The position numbers and the translations under genes were made by a program. 64,000 nucleotides of DNA. Source: Sialis fuliginosa. Its lineage: Eukaryota > Arthropoda > Insecta > Megaloptera > Sialidae. The stretch spans positions 19,442,761 through 19,506,760 of the forward strand of contig OY540818.1 of NCBI GenBank assembly GCA_961205875.1, read 5' to 3'. Position 1 is the stretch's first letter. The number at the start of each line of letters is the position of its first letter. Shown here in pieces: positions 23,466-35,029 of this stretch. The notes under the pieces were generated by a model. It was given only the letters and a program-made list of their open reading frames with translations. It made no database searches and was not told the origin of the DNA.

Positions 23466-23562
23466 CTGTCCGGTATTATAACAAAATTTCTTAGTTAGCA
23501 AGTACAGAAATTTATTAATTTTGATATAAACGCGGGTGAAGCCGCGGGTGAAAGCTAGTAAA
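23466..23562. repeat. Family A end fragment and CTAGT-type repeat end
   Basis: tgtccggtattataacaaaa is the first 20 bp or so of family A. Shortly after, gcgggtgaagccgcgggtga followed by aagctagta is a Helitron/Helentron- or RTE-style terminus common in insects. Confidence 0.6.
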
Positions 23563-24539
23563 TTTATATATAAACCACTGTTTTATTATTTTGTAGAGTT
23601 ACGTCTTTTTGGCTTATGAATAACACATACAGATATTCTCAGATATTAATTTACGAGTGTATGGTAAAATAAAAAAAAAATATATAAACTTTATTTCTTG
23701 TATAGTTATTAATTAATTTTTCCAATAGGTATATCTATTAATTAAATTCCCATATATTTTAATGGCAAGATTAGATTTTATATGTACCACAGTACAAGGT
23801 AATATATCTTGTGGATATAAAATGTTATAGCTTTTAAAAAACAATTAGCACTAACTCTATTTCTTATTTCTTTTTTCCTGTCAATCTCAGTTAATTGTTT
23901 ATACGTTAAATTGCTGTAAAATACTATTTGCAGATTTTTTTAAATATAACTTTATAGATTTTACCTTTGAATAAAATAAAATAATAGAAAAAAAATGTAT
24001 TAATTGTTCAATTAAATTAATACAATAAAATTATGAAATAAATATTTTATTTCTAAATAAAAAGTCTAAAGAATTTATATGGACAAATTATAACTATAAT
24101 ATGAAAACAAAGAAGTTGGTAAAGGGCCAATCATAAGAAGTGAAGTCAGTTAGTTAGCAGTACGATTAAATTTTATAATTGAATTGTTTCTAAAAAATAT
24201 GTGATGCTTTTTGAAAAAATTTTCAAGTCAAAACATGTGTCTGTATGTCTGTCACGTATAACTTACGAATCAATGAGCGGATTTGTATGAAACTTCGTTA
24301 GTTGAGCCTGGCTAGTAGAAGATACCAAAAAATAAAAATAACGATATCCTAAATTTGTTAAATTTTTAAGAATATTTCAAAAACGACGCAAAAACGTGAA
24401 AATTATACAGAATCTTTTTTATAGAGACTTAAATTTTCTATATATAAAGGTAATTTTTTTTTCGAAAAATACCTCCCCCCCCACTCTTTACAGAATTTAA
24501 TAAGAAGAAGCACTATCTCGATTATTTTCGTAAATTAGT
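23563..24539. other. AT-rich spacer with a LINE-like tail
   Basis: Near 24235-24330, gtgtctgtatgtctgtcacg, then gagcggatttgtatgaaact resembles a degraded LINE/Helentron tail. A C run occurs near 24475-24482. No gene. Confidence 0.4.
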
Positions 24540-24800
24540 ATGTTTTTCGCACACGCCCGGATTGATATTAAATATAGTGCGAGTGTGTGTGTTGGGGGGG
24601 GGGGAGAAGTGGGGGTAGATATTTGGCAATCGTAGGTCTCTCACATTTCACCCGTTCGGCGTTATCGGGGGCGGGCAGCTGTCGGCGCATGTTTGCTACG
24701 CTAAATTGAATAAAGCAATAAAACGCTCTACGTAGGGGTTGTGTGGTATGCGCCGATAAAACAACACAACCCTCCCCCCCTCTCTCTCATACACCCCTTG
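24540..24800. promoter_or_regulatory. GC-rich island with G run and CT repeat
   Basis: Contains a G run near 24595-24604, then gcgttatcgggggcgggcag, ctgtcggcgcatgtttgct, cgccgataaaacaacacaac, and a C run joined to ctctctctc near 24781. No repeat family match. Candidate regulatory DNA. Confidence 0.3.
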
Positions 24801-25129
24801 AGCAGGGGAGTATTTGTACTTAACGGGACCTAGCCCAATATTGACGTCAACTTACATTTTATTTTTTACTATCAACATTAAATCGCGTAGACTTCTGTGT
24901 TCGTTTTGTCGTAGATCTGACACTGTATATTAACAAAAATCCCACTTAGATCGGTTAAGTAAATGTCACTTCTCAGCTTCTTGAAGGAGTAGCGTGATTA
25001 TATATATAGTTTAAATTATTTCACAGGTTTTAGACTTTTTAACAGTGAAACTTACATTCAAATCGGTTTAGTAGTTTTCGAGTTACAAAATTTCTAAAAA
25101 CGCTTCTTCTAAATATATATTTTATAAAA

Positions 25130-25345
25130 TGTAACGTCTGTCTGTCTGTCTGTCCGATAGTGCGCTTATGTTTTTTTAATTCATAGATATGTTCTTCGTC
25201 CAGGTTTTAGTATATATTGTGTTACGTTAGGTAACATTAGGAATAAGCAGTGGCGAAAATAGTAAATCAAGTCGGAAAAAAATGTTAAATATTGAATAAT
25301 ATAATATTGTAGTAAAGAATTTTGTAGAATAAAAATATCTAAAAT
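25130..25345 (+). repeat. Family D tail copy
   Basis: Has gtctgtctgtctgtctgtcc, then ttacgttaggtaacattagg, gaataagcagtggcg and aatcaagtcggaaaaaaatg. The 3' terminus is lost. Confidence 0.75.
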
Positions 25346-25378
25346 AATTTTACCCTATTTTTCAAAAATCCTAAACAA

Positions 25379-25734
25379 TGTTCACGTTTACGACTGACCA
25401 AAAAACAGTGAACAACGAGCTTTGTTTGGTTGATTCATGAAATTTCTGGTGGAATGTACCAGAAATTTAAATAATGTCATTTTTTAAGCGTGTAAGGAAG
25501 TGAGACAGAAATAACCAGAAAGAGATACAAACTAGTGTTCTGGCAGAAACGTTCAACATGAAGTGAACATAAAAGTTCTTTGGTTAGTCTGGTCACTAGT
25601 TTCTATCTCTTTCTAGTTACTTCTTTCTCACTTCTTTACACGCGTAAAAAATTACATTCTTTAAATTTATGGTACATTCCACCAGAAATTCCATGAATCA
25701 ACCAATCACTGTTTTTGGTCAGACGTGAACGTGA
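25379..25734. mobile_element. Family I fold-back element, second copy
   Basis: The long inverted repeat is the same as at 7551-7903. Ends are gttcacgtttacgactgacc and, from the right, gttcacgtctgaccaaaaa. The centre, near 25556, contains the agtgaacataaaagttcttt region. Confidence 0.82.
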
Positions 25735-26974
25735 CCAATAATTCCGAATGAAATGAAAAATAAAATAGAAAAAAGTAAAAATTCGACCCCTATTCAAATA
25801 CAGCCCTGTTTCTTACACCCTATAAGGGTGGTGTCAAATAAACATTTATTCGGGGGTGTATGTGTGTTTTTTTATTAACCCTTAACACAAGTCATTGACT
25901 AAAGGTGTTTGGTGGTGTACAGTAGATATTTTATACCATTTATAGGCGGGGGGGTTTCGCTTTTTATCACTTTTTCAATTTGTTCCTTGCAATTTGATTT
26001 TAGAATTTTTCACAAAGCTTAATCGTGTTGAATCACATTGAAAGATATTTGTTTTATTACATTTCTGCGTAAATTTTTAAAGAATTTACTTTTGCACAGC
26101 GCGGTAAAATATATTACGTATAAATTTTGAAAAATTTATTTACTGGAAAATAGTTTAATCATATATTAATAATTCTTAAGTATTAATAATAAAAACTTCG
26201 GCATGGGCCTAAAATGAGCATTATATCGACTAGTTTTGCGTATTAAAATCAAATTTTAAAACATTTTAAAGCCTGAGACGTAAATTAAAAATTTCTCTAT
26301 TAATTGTTTAATTTACCTACAATATATATTAAAGCATAAAAACAATTTGTTTGTTTAAACGTTAAAATTTATTTAAGAAAAAAAAAAGCTTTCGAATTCA
26401 CAGATTCATCCTCAGGCTTATAGAAAAGAAATTAAAGATGAGATAGATCTCGTAATCTCAATAATTCATGTATATTATTTAAGCATATATATTTTATTGT
26501 TATTATAAACATAAACTAATATATTTCCCTCTCTTTTTGTTACAGGAAGAAGTAAGTATAAGAAAAGAAGAACAGAAGAAAGTTCTACCCGTCCTGACAG
26601 TAAGATTATAAAATTATTTTTGTATTTTATCAGATAATTGAAAAAAACTAATAAAAATATGAAGTAAACTATCAATCACATAATTTCTATATCTGACTTA
26701 ATTTTGATTAGAAAAGGATTAAGAAAGGCGGGATATGGGGTTTTAGTCCTCCACCCCCTCCCTCCAAACATTATTATGTTATATAATAAATCACCAAATT
26801 ACAATTTTGCTTCAGACCTCGCTTTTTACATTTATAGTAAATAAAAATGGGTGACCTACAGGAAGTTCTGTAAGTCAGTGATTTCTGGAGGATATGTATT
26901 ATATGTAATAAGTTTTTTCCTTGTATACTCACAAAAAAATATTGAATAAAGACAAGTAGCTATTTTTTTAATTG
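25735..26974. other. Unassigned AT-rich DNA
   Basis: G run near 25948. The sequence aaaaaaaaaagctttcgaat followed by tcatcctcagg (26380-26416) may be a repeat end. No gene; the minus-strand 66-codon frame at 26475-26675 is low complexity. Confidence 0.35.
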
Positions 26975-27150
26975 ATTTTTAAAAAAGAGGAGTTTCTCAA
27001 TTCAGTTGTATATATTTTTTATGTATGTTCGGGAGGGGGGGGGTTATAACTGCACCGATTTTAAGGTTTTTTAGTTTGTTTGAAAGAGTATACTCCCAAG
27101 GTGGTCCCATATAAATTTGATCAGAATCTGACCATCGATTTAGAAAATAC
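26975..27150 (+). repeat. Family M LINE-like 3' tail
   Basis: aaaaaagaggagtttctcaa, then a G run, then tttgaaagagtatactccca and gtcccatataaatttgatca match 13141-13440. Confidence 0.7.
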
Positions 27151-27399
27151 ACTACTCAAAAGAGAAAAATTAAAAAAAAATTTTAAGAAAAAAATATAAC
27201 TGAATTCAAAAAAATGTTGTATCAAATGCGAGATATAATCAAAATAATTTAATATGACTTGCTACAATTTTACCAACATGTGTATAAATTAGGGTAACAC
27301 TTCCAGAATAACAGTAGCAACCTTTTAAACAATAAACTTAAGAAGATGGGTCGAAACAAGGGCAAGAAACTCAGAGGGTATGGGGGTCGTTTTGAAAAC

Positions 27400-27530
27400 A
27401 ATCATTAAGACGGAACGCACGTCTGCGAGCTATGTAGCTCCAGTGATTAATGCGCGCCGTGGAGCTATTAGCTAATTTCGTGTGTCTGTTATATTCCGTG
27501 ACTAACTTCACACCGTCTTAATGCGTACAT
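27400..27530. promoter_or_regulatory. GC-richer island
   Basis: gacggaacgcacgtctgcga, gattaatgcgcgccgtggag and ctattagctaatttcg. It is bounded by gacgg near 27411 and ccgtctt near 27520, so it might instead be a small inverted-repeat element. Function unknown. Confidence 0.25.
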
Positions 27531-28079
27531 TTGAATTTTTACAATGTCATTGCAGTTCGTAACAAAATTGGGTTCTCTTGTTTAATTTTTTTTTTTTTTG
27601 AGGGGGGGGGGTAAATAAAAGTTAGGTTGATACGAGACTAGGTCTCCATAAGTCTTATCTCGGTTTTAGATTTTATAAAAACTTTTTAAGAAAGAAATAA
27701 AACTTACTTGAAAAAAATATTAAAAACACTATTGAAAAGCATATAATAAATAAATTTACCAGTTGTTGAAGTTTTTTTATTGGCTTGGTATCGATTTCAA
27801 AAACTGTTAAATTTAATTATTATATACTTACTTTTCAATGTTTTTAAGATTTTTTTAAAGTCAGTTTTATGTTTTTCTTAAAAAGTTTGTATATACTTAT
27901 ATGTTAATATCATAAATATCTTAAAAGAATCATGTTGAAGTACTAATTATTAACAATGCAGGAGAGGGGCTGGTAAGGCTCTAGGGCTAAAGGGGGGGAG
28001 CTAGCATGACAAATCAACAAGCTTTTTTTTCTCGTTTAATTTATACAAAAAAAAATTATATTTCTTAACGGAAGATAGG
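27531..28079. other. Unassigned AT-rich DNA with G runs
   Basis: A T run followed by a G run near 27588-27611 and another G run near 27990. No gene recognised. Confidence 0.4.
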
Positions 28080-28248
28080 TTTAGAGATACTCATAGTTAG
28101 AGTTCTGACAGCCCAATTCGATTTCTGATTGATCACAGCCGTATTTTCTTTTAAAATTTAATTTTTACGTTTGCTAAAAATAATACATAAATACATTTTT
28201 GGTTAAAAATAGCGAAGCTGTCACAACTCTTATTTGAGTATCTCTAAA
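28080..28248. mobile_element. Small inverted-repeat element, 169 bp
   Basis: TTTAGAGATACTCA at 28080-28093 is the exact complement of TGAGTATCTCTAAA at 28235-28248. Just inside are agttctgacagccc and gctgtcacaactct, again complementary in part. A related pair, agagttctgaccagcc and tgacagaactcta, lies at about 54988-55202. No duplication could be assigned. Confidence 0.6.
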
Positions 28249-29813
28249 GGGGCTCTCTGCCGTTAATTGAAAATAGTGTGGAAGCCCAAGATAGAAATTA
28301 GGGCCATATCTACATGATAATAAGAAAACTGTAAAAAAAATTCTGGAGAAAATTTTTTAACAAAAATAATAATTGCAAACACATTATTTATAAAATGTAT
28401 TTTCTAAATTGACCTTTCATGTTCATTTGAAATAAATTTTTTAACATTAAACAATATTGTCGGTACATTTTTGCTGTCAAATATTTGGTATTTATAAATC
28501 TGATAACAGACAGAAAATTAATGAATACGTTGAACGTAATATAAATAAGATTGCAACTGACCTGTTTTTTTTAAACATACCGAATATTTAGCATTTAATA
28601 TATGTTTGATTTTACAGGACATATAATATTTCAATCAGATAACTGCAGTGTATTTTTTTGTTCATTATATGTATAATTAATTGAAAACGATATGAATTTA
28701 AAATATTTTATTTTGCAATAAATATTATTTTACGATGTTATAATATGTTTTTATTAATTAAGTTTTGATATTTTTAAAAATTATTCATTTCTTTGGAATC
28801 ATAAAAAAGTAGCAACTTGTAGACAGTAGCAGACTAAGTAAGGGTCTAGGAGGGGGGAGTAAAAAAATGCGAAACTGGAAAGTAAAAAAAATATTAGTTG
28901 AAGAAATAAGATTCAAAAGTCAGTTGAAGAAGTCAGATATTATTATTAAATTTGTTAAAATATTGTTTTTATATAATATTACATATTGTAAGGGGGAGGA
29001 GGGATGGGGGGGGGGGGTTGTATTTAAGGATTAATCGTTTGGGTTTCTTACGATACAAGACGAGACTTTTTGACTCTATTTGCGAAGCTTTTCATCCGTC
29101 TGTCTGTCTGTAGCATAACTCAAAAACTATTTGAACTGAAACTTGAAAATTTTCAGAAAAATATCAAAATTTATTGATATTTAAAAAAACTACTTCAACT
29201 TTTAAAATCTATACAATTTAGAAATACATTTGATTAACGAATACCTATTTTACGAATTTTTCAAAAATCACTGATTAACTATTAACTGTATAATCAGTGG
29301 CGTCACTTATTCAAATTAAGAGATAATTTATAATAATTTCAACATTTTTTTTATGCTCTGGTATAAAGTAGGTACTTGAATCACATATTAATATCTAGGT
29401 TATTTATAACTAATCTATTTTTTATCCTAATATAGAATTTAATTTAGACCACATTACAATGCTTATAATATGTCTATATGAAATATTAGTATCAAATATA
29501 TGTTAATACATACATAGCATGTTTTGATCATATTTATTTAACTAAATTGCATTGTCATCAAACAATAATGAAAGTAAACTATGTTATTATGTTTCAATTT
29601 AAAATATAACAAATCATTTAAAGAAGAGAAAGTTTTTTAAGTATGAAATATTATATTTACACTTTGTTAAATGGCATTTATCTTAATATAAGTATATATA
29701 ATTTGTTATTAATTTATTAATAATGAATTTTATAGATTTCATAATAAAGGTACTTTCTTTTTAATTAATAGTCCATCGAAATTAACTTAACTAATTATTT
29801 GTTTAATATTGCT
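28249..29813. other. Unassigned AT-rich DNA
   Basis: G runs near 28850 and 29007-29017. A short LINE-like phrase, ccgtctgtctgtctgtagca, lies at 29096-29115, and CAGTGGCGTCAC at about 29296. No gene. Confidence 0.4.
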
Positions 29814-30567
29814 TTAATTTGTGATTTTTGTTTTTGACAGTTTTATTTGTGGTAGTTTGCTAATAATATATGCAAATAAAATTGTATTGGTAGAGAGAGT
29901 ACACTATATACACAATAACATGACTCAACTACCGATTTATGCAGTGTCTCCTAGGATAGATGTAACAAGAGGTGTAATGAACAAAAAAAATGTTTAATTT
30001 CGGAATTACATTTGGAGATCATGCTTGATGTAAAACTAACGTATATCAAAAATTAGTTGATGTGGTCTTCTACAGGGTGTTTTATAAACAAAGATGTAAA
30101 AATGACCAACTAATTATATTTTTCAAAATATGAAAAAAAATCCACTAAGAAAGTTTATTTAGAATCCAATTTTGTAACCCTATACCGAATTTCAGTGTTA
30201 TTTTTTAATACTCTGAAATTTCTTTGTGAATTTTTACCATTTTTTGAAAAATATACTTAGGTAATTTGTTCTTCGTTATTTTTACAACTTTGTTTTAAAA
30301 CACCCTGTAGAAGACTACATTAACTAATTTTTGATATATACGTTAGTTTTACATCAAGCCTGATCCCCAAATGTAATTCCGAAATTAAACATTTTTTTGT
30401 TCATTACACCTCTTGTTACATCTATCCTAGGAGACACTGTATAAATCGATAGTTGAATCATGTTATTGCGTATATAGTGTACTCTCTCTACCAATACAAT
30501 TTTATTTACATATACTATTAGCAAAATACCACAAATAAAACTGTCAAAAATAAAAATCACAAATTAA
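29814..30567. mobile_element. Family J long fold-back element
   Basis: Arms of about 270 bp (29814 to about 30085 and about 30295 to 30567) are strongly complementary and centred near 30190. The arms include gtgatttttg, tgacagttttatttgtggta, gtctcctaggatagatgtaa, tacgttagttttacatcaag and acagggtgtttta words. Single copy in the window. The 68-codon minus-strand frame in the right arm is not called. Confidence 0.82.
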
Positions 30568-31057
30568 ATCTTTAAAAAAAATGGGTTTGCGATGTTTATG
30601 ATCACCCTATCGCTAAATCGATTATACACGTCATGTCAAATAGTATATGATCAAAAATATAATAGTAATTTAGAAATAAATGTACACACTCAATTTATTT
30701 AATTGCAGTTTTTAAGATATTATCTCCGAGTTTAAATTACACGTCTTACTGCAATTATAATACCTCCAAGTTGACAATTACTGCTTGTATGTTTATGTCG
30801 GTAAAGTAGAAATCATTATTTACTTGAATACAGACAATTATTGAAATTGCTTTGATTTTTTTATACTAAAAAATAAAATTCGAAATTTTTTGTAAATTAT
30901 AGGTAATATAATTATATAGAATATATAGAATAGATTATGGTTAGTTTGTAGGTACCCAGAAACCAAGAATAACTAGAAAAGTACTTAAAAGTGCTAATAA
31001 ATTCACCGTCAACTGGATTGTATAGATTTTGTTAATCTTCAGATATCTATTTTTCTA
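30568..31057. other. Unassigned AT-rich spacer
   Basis: No gene or repeat family recognised. Confidence 0.4.
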
Positions 31058-31635
31058 TGAATGGGGTAAAAGTGAAACAAAATACAAATCTTTCATGTTT
31101 TTTTGACAGTTAATGATACAAATTCATACTTTAATTTTTTCTACTAGATGCGCTTATGAATAACCATTTTAAATACTTATGTTATTTGAGTTGTACGATA
31201 CAACACGGACTTTAAAAATCAAAAAAGTGTGTTTCATTTTTAACCTCTAATTTGGGACAAAAGTGAAACAGGCCTCTAATGGAAAATATTTCTCGAAAAA
31301 TTAAAAGAAAAGCTACTTTGGCAAGTTTGATTTATCTTCTTCGTGGCATATTAATGTGAAATTGTAACTTTATAATTAATATCTGAGTTATACAGAAAGT
31401 TATGTGCAAAGAATTAAAATTTAATTCACATGCTTTGACATCGACTAACAGGGTGAAGGGGTGACACATCACTTATTAGGCGATTCATATTTTCAGGTCG
31501 CTTTAACAAACCTTTAATGATGATGTCAGTTTTTATAATTCTCCTATAAACAAATTAGTTTTTTAGTTGCAAGCTTGTTTCACTTTTACCCCATTTTTTT
31601 GGTGTTTCATATTTACCCCGCTCGACCCTACGTAT
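31058..31635 (+). mobile_element. Family K element
   Basis: Begins atggggtaaaagtgaaacaa and ends gtttcacttttaccccattt followed by tatttaccccgctcgaccct, giving GGGGTAAA-type inverted ends. The interior is shared almost base for base with 50705-51260 and, inverted, with 1-203. Superfamily unknown. It sits about 0.9 kb upstream of the homeobox exon. Confidence 0.8.
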
Positions 31636-32040
31636 AAAGCATAATGAAAATGACTTTTCATTCATTCTGTATAATTTTTCATTGCATTATTGCATTGACT
31701 GACTTGTCAACAATAGTTTTTTTTTTCTGCTAATTGTAACTTAATGCTTTTGTAAAAGTTCATAATGATTCAATTAAAAAATAAGGTCACAAGTTTCCAA
31801 CTATTTTATTGTCGGTATTTAAAAGCTATTTACTTTGCTTCTTGGAATATAATTGTTGAGAATTTTTTTAAGAGTAGGTACTTGCATTTAAATGGTTATT
31901 GAAATCATTAATTTATTGTAATTTTAAATGTAAAAAAATGTCATTGATTTTCTTGCGTCGTTATTGTATAATTATTAATGTTTTTTTATTTGCGCTACTA
32001 GAAACTTTTCAAAACAATTACATTAATTATTACTACAGAA

Positions 32041-32195
32041 AAAACATCTGCCAAGTAAATGCACAGTGCTTCCTCGTGCTAAATCCATCAAAGGTAGTTA
32101 ATTATTCAACAATTTAAATAAAAACCGATAGTGTTTATATAAATTGCCTGGAATTGGTTAACCATTTAATTTTTATACAATTTTACAAAAAAAAA
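32041..32195 (+). mobile_element. Family F 5' fragment near the exon
   Basis: aacatctgccaagtaaatgc to atttttatacaattttac matches the first 150 bp or so of family F. The rest is absent. It ends about 340 bp upstream of the splice acceptor. Confidence 0.75.
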
Positions 32196-32499
32196 GGAAA
32201 AAACGTACTAACGAGGTTTCACTGTACTCACTTTTTATTTTCTTTGTCTCTGACTAGACTCGTGACTACATTTTATAATTTGTTTGTGAGTTTTAACATC
32301 AGGATTTTTAAGAGTAAAAAAGTTACAGAAAACAAATTTTAATAATTGCACGTCGATTGAAACCGCCCTAAAAACAGGAGGGGGGAAAGTAATCATTGCC
32401 TCCCCACTGAAAATTTGGGGAGGGGGGGGCAACTTCCCTGTGTAATTAGTATTTCAACATGATTTTAAATTAAATCCCTCAACACATCAATTAAAGAAA

Positions 32500-32536
32500 A
32501 CGTTCTTTTATATGTTATGTTTCTGTTTAATTTCAG
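32500..32536 (+). promoter_or_regulatory. Splice acceptor of the homeobox exon
   Basis: A T-rich tract ends tgtttctgtttaatttcag at 32536. The conserved protein sequence starts immediately after the AG, and translation upstream of it is unrelated to the family, so this is the intron boundary. The intron interrupts a glycine codon after its first base. Confidence 0.85.
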
Positions 32537-32997
32537 GTCCCAGATCACGTCGAAGTAAAAAATCCCCCGGAAGTACCTCAAGCGGTGGTGGCGGCGGCGG
32601 CGGCGGCGGTGGAGGAGGGGGCGGAGGTTCCGGAAGCGGAAACACCAGCAACGAAGAGAAACGTCCTCGGACTGCGTTCAGCGGTGCCCAGTTAGCCCGA
32701 CTCAAACACGAGTTCGCGGAAAACCGCTACCTGACCGAACGCCGTCGCCAGCAGCTCAGCGCGGAACTAGGTCTCAACGAGGCGCAGATTAAGATATGGT
32801 TCCAGAACAAACGGGCTAAGATTAAGAAGGCGTCCGGACAAAGGAACCCACTGGCACTGCAGCTGATGGCGCAGGGGTTGTATAACCATTCGACGGTGCC
32901 ACTGAGCCGGGAAGAGCAGGAGTTGCAAGCGAGGGCGGCAGCTAACGCGGCGTCCGCGTCCGGGGTACAACAGAGCGCTGTTAGTCCGGCGTCGTAA
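32537..32997 (+). CDS. inv: Engrailed-family homeodomain protein, terminal exon (invected-like)
   Basis: Nuclear sequence-specific transcription factor; in insects the family defines posterior compartments and acts largely as a repressor. Only the last 152 residues or so are here. Seen in order: a split Gly then PRSRRSKK, a basic stretch that sits between EH2/EH3 and the homeodomain in this family; a Ser/Gly linker with 15 uninterrupted glycines (32584-32628); a complete 60-residue homeodomain (32656-32835) with R5, F8, I47, W48, F49, Q50 and N51; the EH5 tail [19 protein letters not shown]; and an Ala/Ser-rich end with stop TAA at 32995. FSG at homeodomain 8-10 and LKHEF at 16-20 recall Drosophila invected rather than engrailed (FSS, LKREF), so I give inv tentatively. 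The 6-nt microexon (Arg-Ser) that marks invected in insects would be upstream and is not seen. The exon is much richer in GC than its flanks. It could instead be engrailed in a lineage with a single or atypical copy; family membership is certain, the paralogue is not. Confidence 0.95.
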
Positions 32998-33234
32998 CGC
33001 GAGACAGATAAGTAATGCAATGCCCCAACGACCCCCCCCCCCCCCCCAGAAACCCCGCCGTAGGACGCACTGTTGATATTTAAGTACAAGTTTTGCAGAT
33101 ATGGCCATTTAAATTTGATTTATATTGTAGCTGATTAAAAACTTTGACTTTCTGCAAAAATATCGATTAAAACAAATTTTTTCATGACATATTTTCAAAT
33201 GATATGCTATAAGACTTTCTTATACGTGAATAAA
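32998..33234 (+). other. Probable 3' UTR
   Basis: Follows the stop codon. Holds a 16-C run at 33032-33047. The first canonical AATAAA is at 33229-33234; further AATAAA words occur near 33299, 33349 and 33376. Which one is used cannot be told from sequence. Confidence 0.55.
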
Positions 33235-34529
33235 GAAAATAGGAAACTCTAAATCAGATAAAATGGCCACATAAAATTGGCACAAATACAGCTTGAATTG
33301 AATAAAAATTATGTTGTTTAAATTTAAACCTGTTGGAAAATAACTCGCTGAATAAAAAAAAACTGTATTTGTTTCAATAAATAACAATTCATTGATATTG
33401 CAAATGTTATTAAGTCTGACTATATAATTTTATAATTGATTTTTTTTCGCAAAAAAAAATATTCAACAAATTTTCATAAGTCAATTCATTGAAAATTTAA
33501 TAGGGTAATAAATATTCTCAATACGACCCTGTTTGTAATAAATAACAAATGCCAATTTAAGAATGAAATATTGTGTGAAAATTTGTAGAATATTTCTACA
33601 GATATTATTCCGATTTAGATCATTGAATGAAATACAGATTAAACTAACAGTGAAGCATTTCTCTGTTAATGTTTATACAGTAGTACCAACATAACGACAA
33701 CTTTTACAACTTCCTCTCTACTAAATTTAGTTATTAATAAAAATAAACTATCATTAAACGTAATAAAAAATAAAGTTCCCATATTTATGGGAAATAAACA
33801 TTAAAACTAATAACTAAATAATTTTAGGTACAGTATCCATATAGTTTTTGAATGTATCCGGCCCTGATTACCCCTGGGCGGGAGAAATAAAGAAATCATT
33901 ATTGAAAATGAATGTATGTAGTTATATCATAAATTATTTATTATGAATATTAATTAAATAAAACTTCGTTTGAATATATATCAATTTTTTATTTTCTTAT
34001 TAAAATTGAGGGGGAAGGGGTGTATAAATTATAATTATATTTAGGGTTCTGCGATTTTTGAAAAGTTCTGTAAGGGTTCCTCGATGGAATAAGTTTGAAA
34101 ACCGCTGATTTAGGGAAATAGAACAAGTGAAAATTTATTTAAAATCATTAACTATTTTGTCATTATTTTTTTTAATGTAACATGCCCTGGTAACCCTAAG
34201 GACAATAGTGAAAACGATGTTTAAAAGTCGTATCGGTAGAATTTTTAAATACATTACAATATTATTAAGTAAATAATCAATCATTTCTTGCTTCATTTTT
34301 CAAAGTTAGACATAAACTGTCGAAATTGATTCTAATATGACTCGTTTAAAAATAAATTTTTAACCTTTTAAGATCTGACGTACATACATACATACATTAT
34401 ATTTACCGTACGCTATTTTTCGAACACCCCTCTCTAATTTTACGTCAAAATATCACGCCCCCTCCCTCTCATTAAGTTCGAAAAAATATTTAAAAATAAA
34501 TATGAAAAAACGTGTTTTTTTTTACTGTA
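33235..34529. other. Downstream AT-rich spacer
   Basis: Possibly extended 3' UTR in its first part. Repeat-end phrases occur at 33859 (ccggccctgattacccctgg) and 34045-34110 (gggttctgcg, then gggttcctcga). No gene. Confidence 0.4.
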
Positions 34530-34915
34530 AAATTTTAAATTCTCATGAACTCATGTTACTAATAAAACAAGTAACTCTTTATTTAATCAATTTAATTACC
34601 AAAGTCTGCAAATATAGTTTGTTTTTTTATATTATAGCCTTTTATTTATGGATAAAGTAAAACCAGCAATGAGCACGCAGTGATGGACACTTGCTAATGA
34701 TAAGTACTACGACACAAAAGATATAAAAGAAAGAATCATCAAATTTGAAACAATATAAATAATAATTAATAAATAAATTATACTCATAATTAGTTTAAAT
34801 GTCCACCATTTTGACACCTATTGGCCGACAGTTAAATGTATATAGATGAATATTGAGAAACGGTAGTAATATTTCTAATTAAGGGGGTCATATCCAAGAC
34901 TGGTGCCAGTACCTT
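34530..34915 (-). mobile_element. Family C MITE copy with internal deletions
   Basis: aactcatgttactaataaaa to ccaagactggtgccagtacc followed by tt. The section around the cagcgtgatttgatgaca complement is deleted, as is the outer right end. Confidence 0.82.
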
Positions 34916-35029
34916 ATTAACTTTTGCACAAGTCATATAGACAGAACATAGATGTGAAACAGTCTAAAGTTAATTTATTCGTTCCCATAATAATTTATAA
35001 GTTAACAAACTACAGAAATTATTAATACG

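Noticed and set aside
32512-32536. ATG at 32512 as the start of the homeobox protein
   Set aside because: The eight residues before the acceptor AG are unrelated to the family and the AG boundary coincides with the start of conserved sequence, so this is intron.
1-32536. Upstream engrailed-family exon with the WPAWVYCTRYSDRPSSG-type segment
   Set aside because: I looked for it on the plus strand and did not find it; a short or diverged exon or the 6-nt microexon could still have been missed.
32508-32705. Antisense frame with a poly-proline run
   Set aside because: It is the mirror of the glycine tract of the homeobox exon.
32727-33108. Two antisense frames of 113 and 120 residues across the homeobox exon
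   Set aside because: Opposite-strand shadows of a GC-rich coding exon; no family resemblance.
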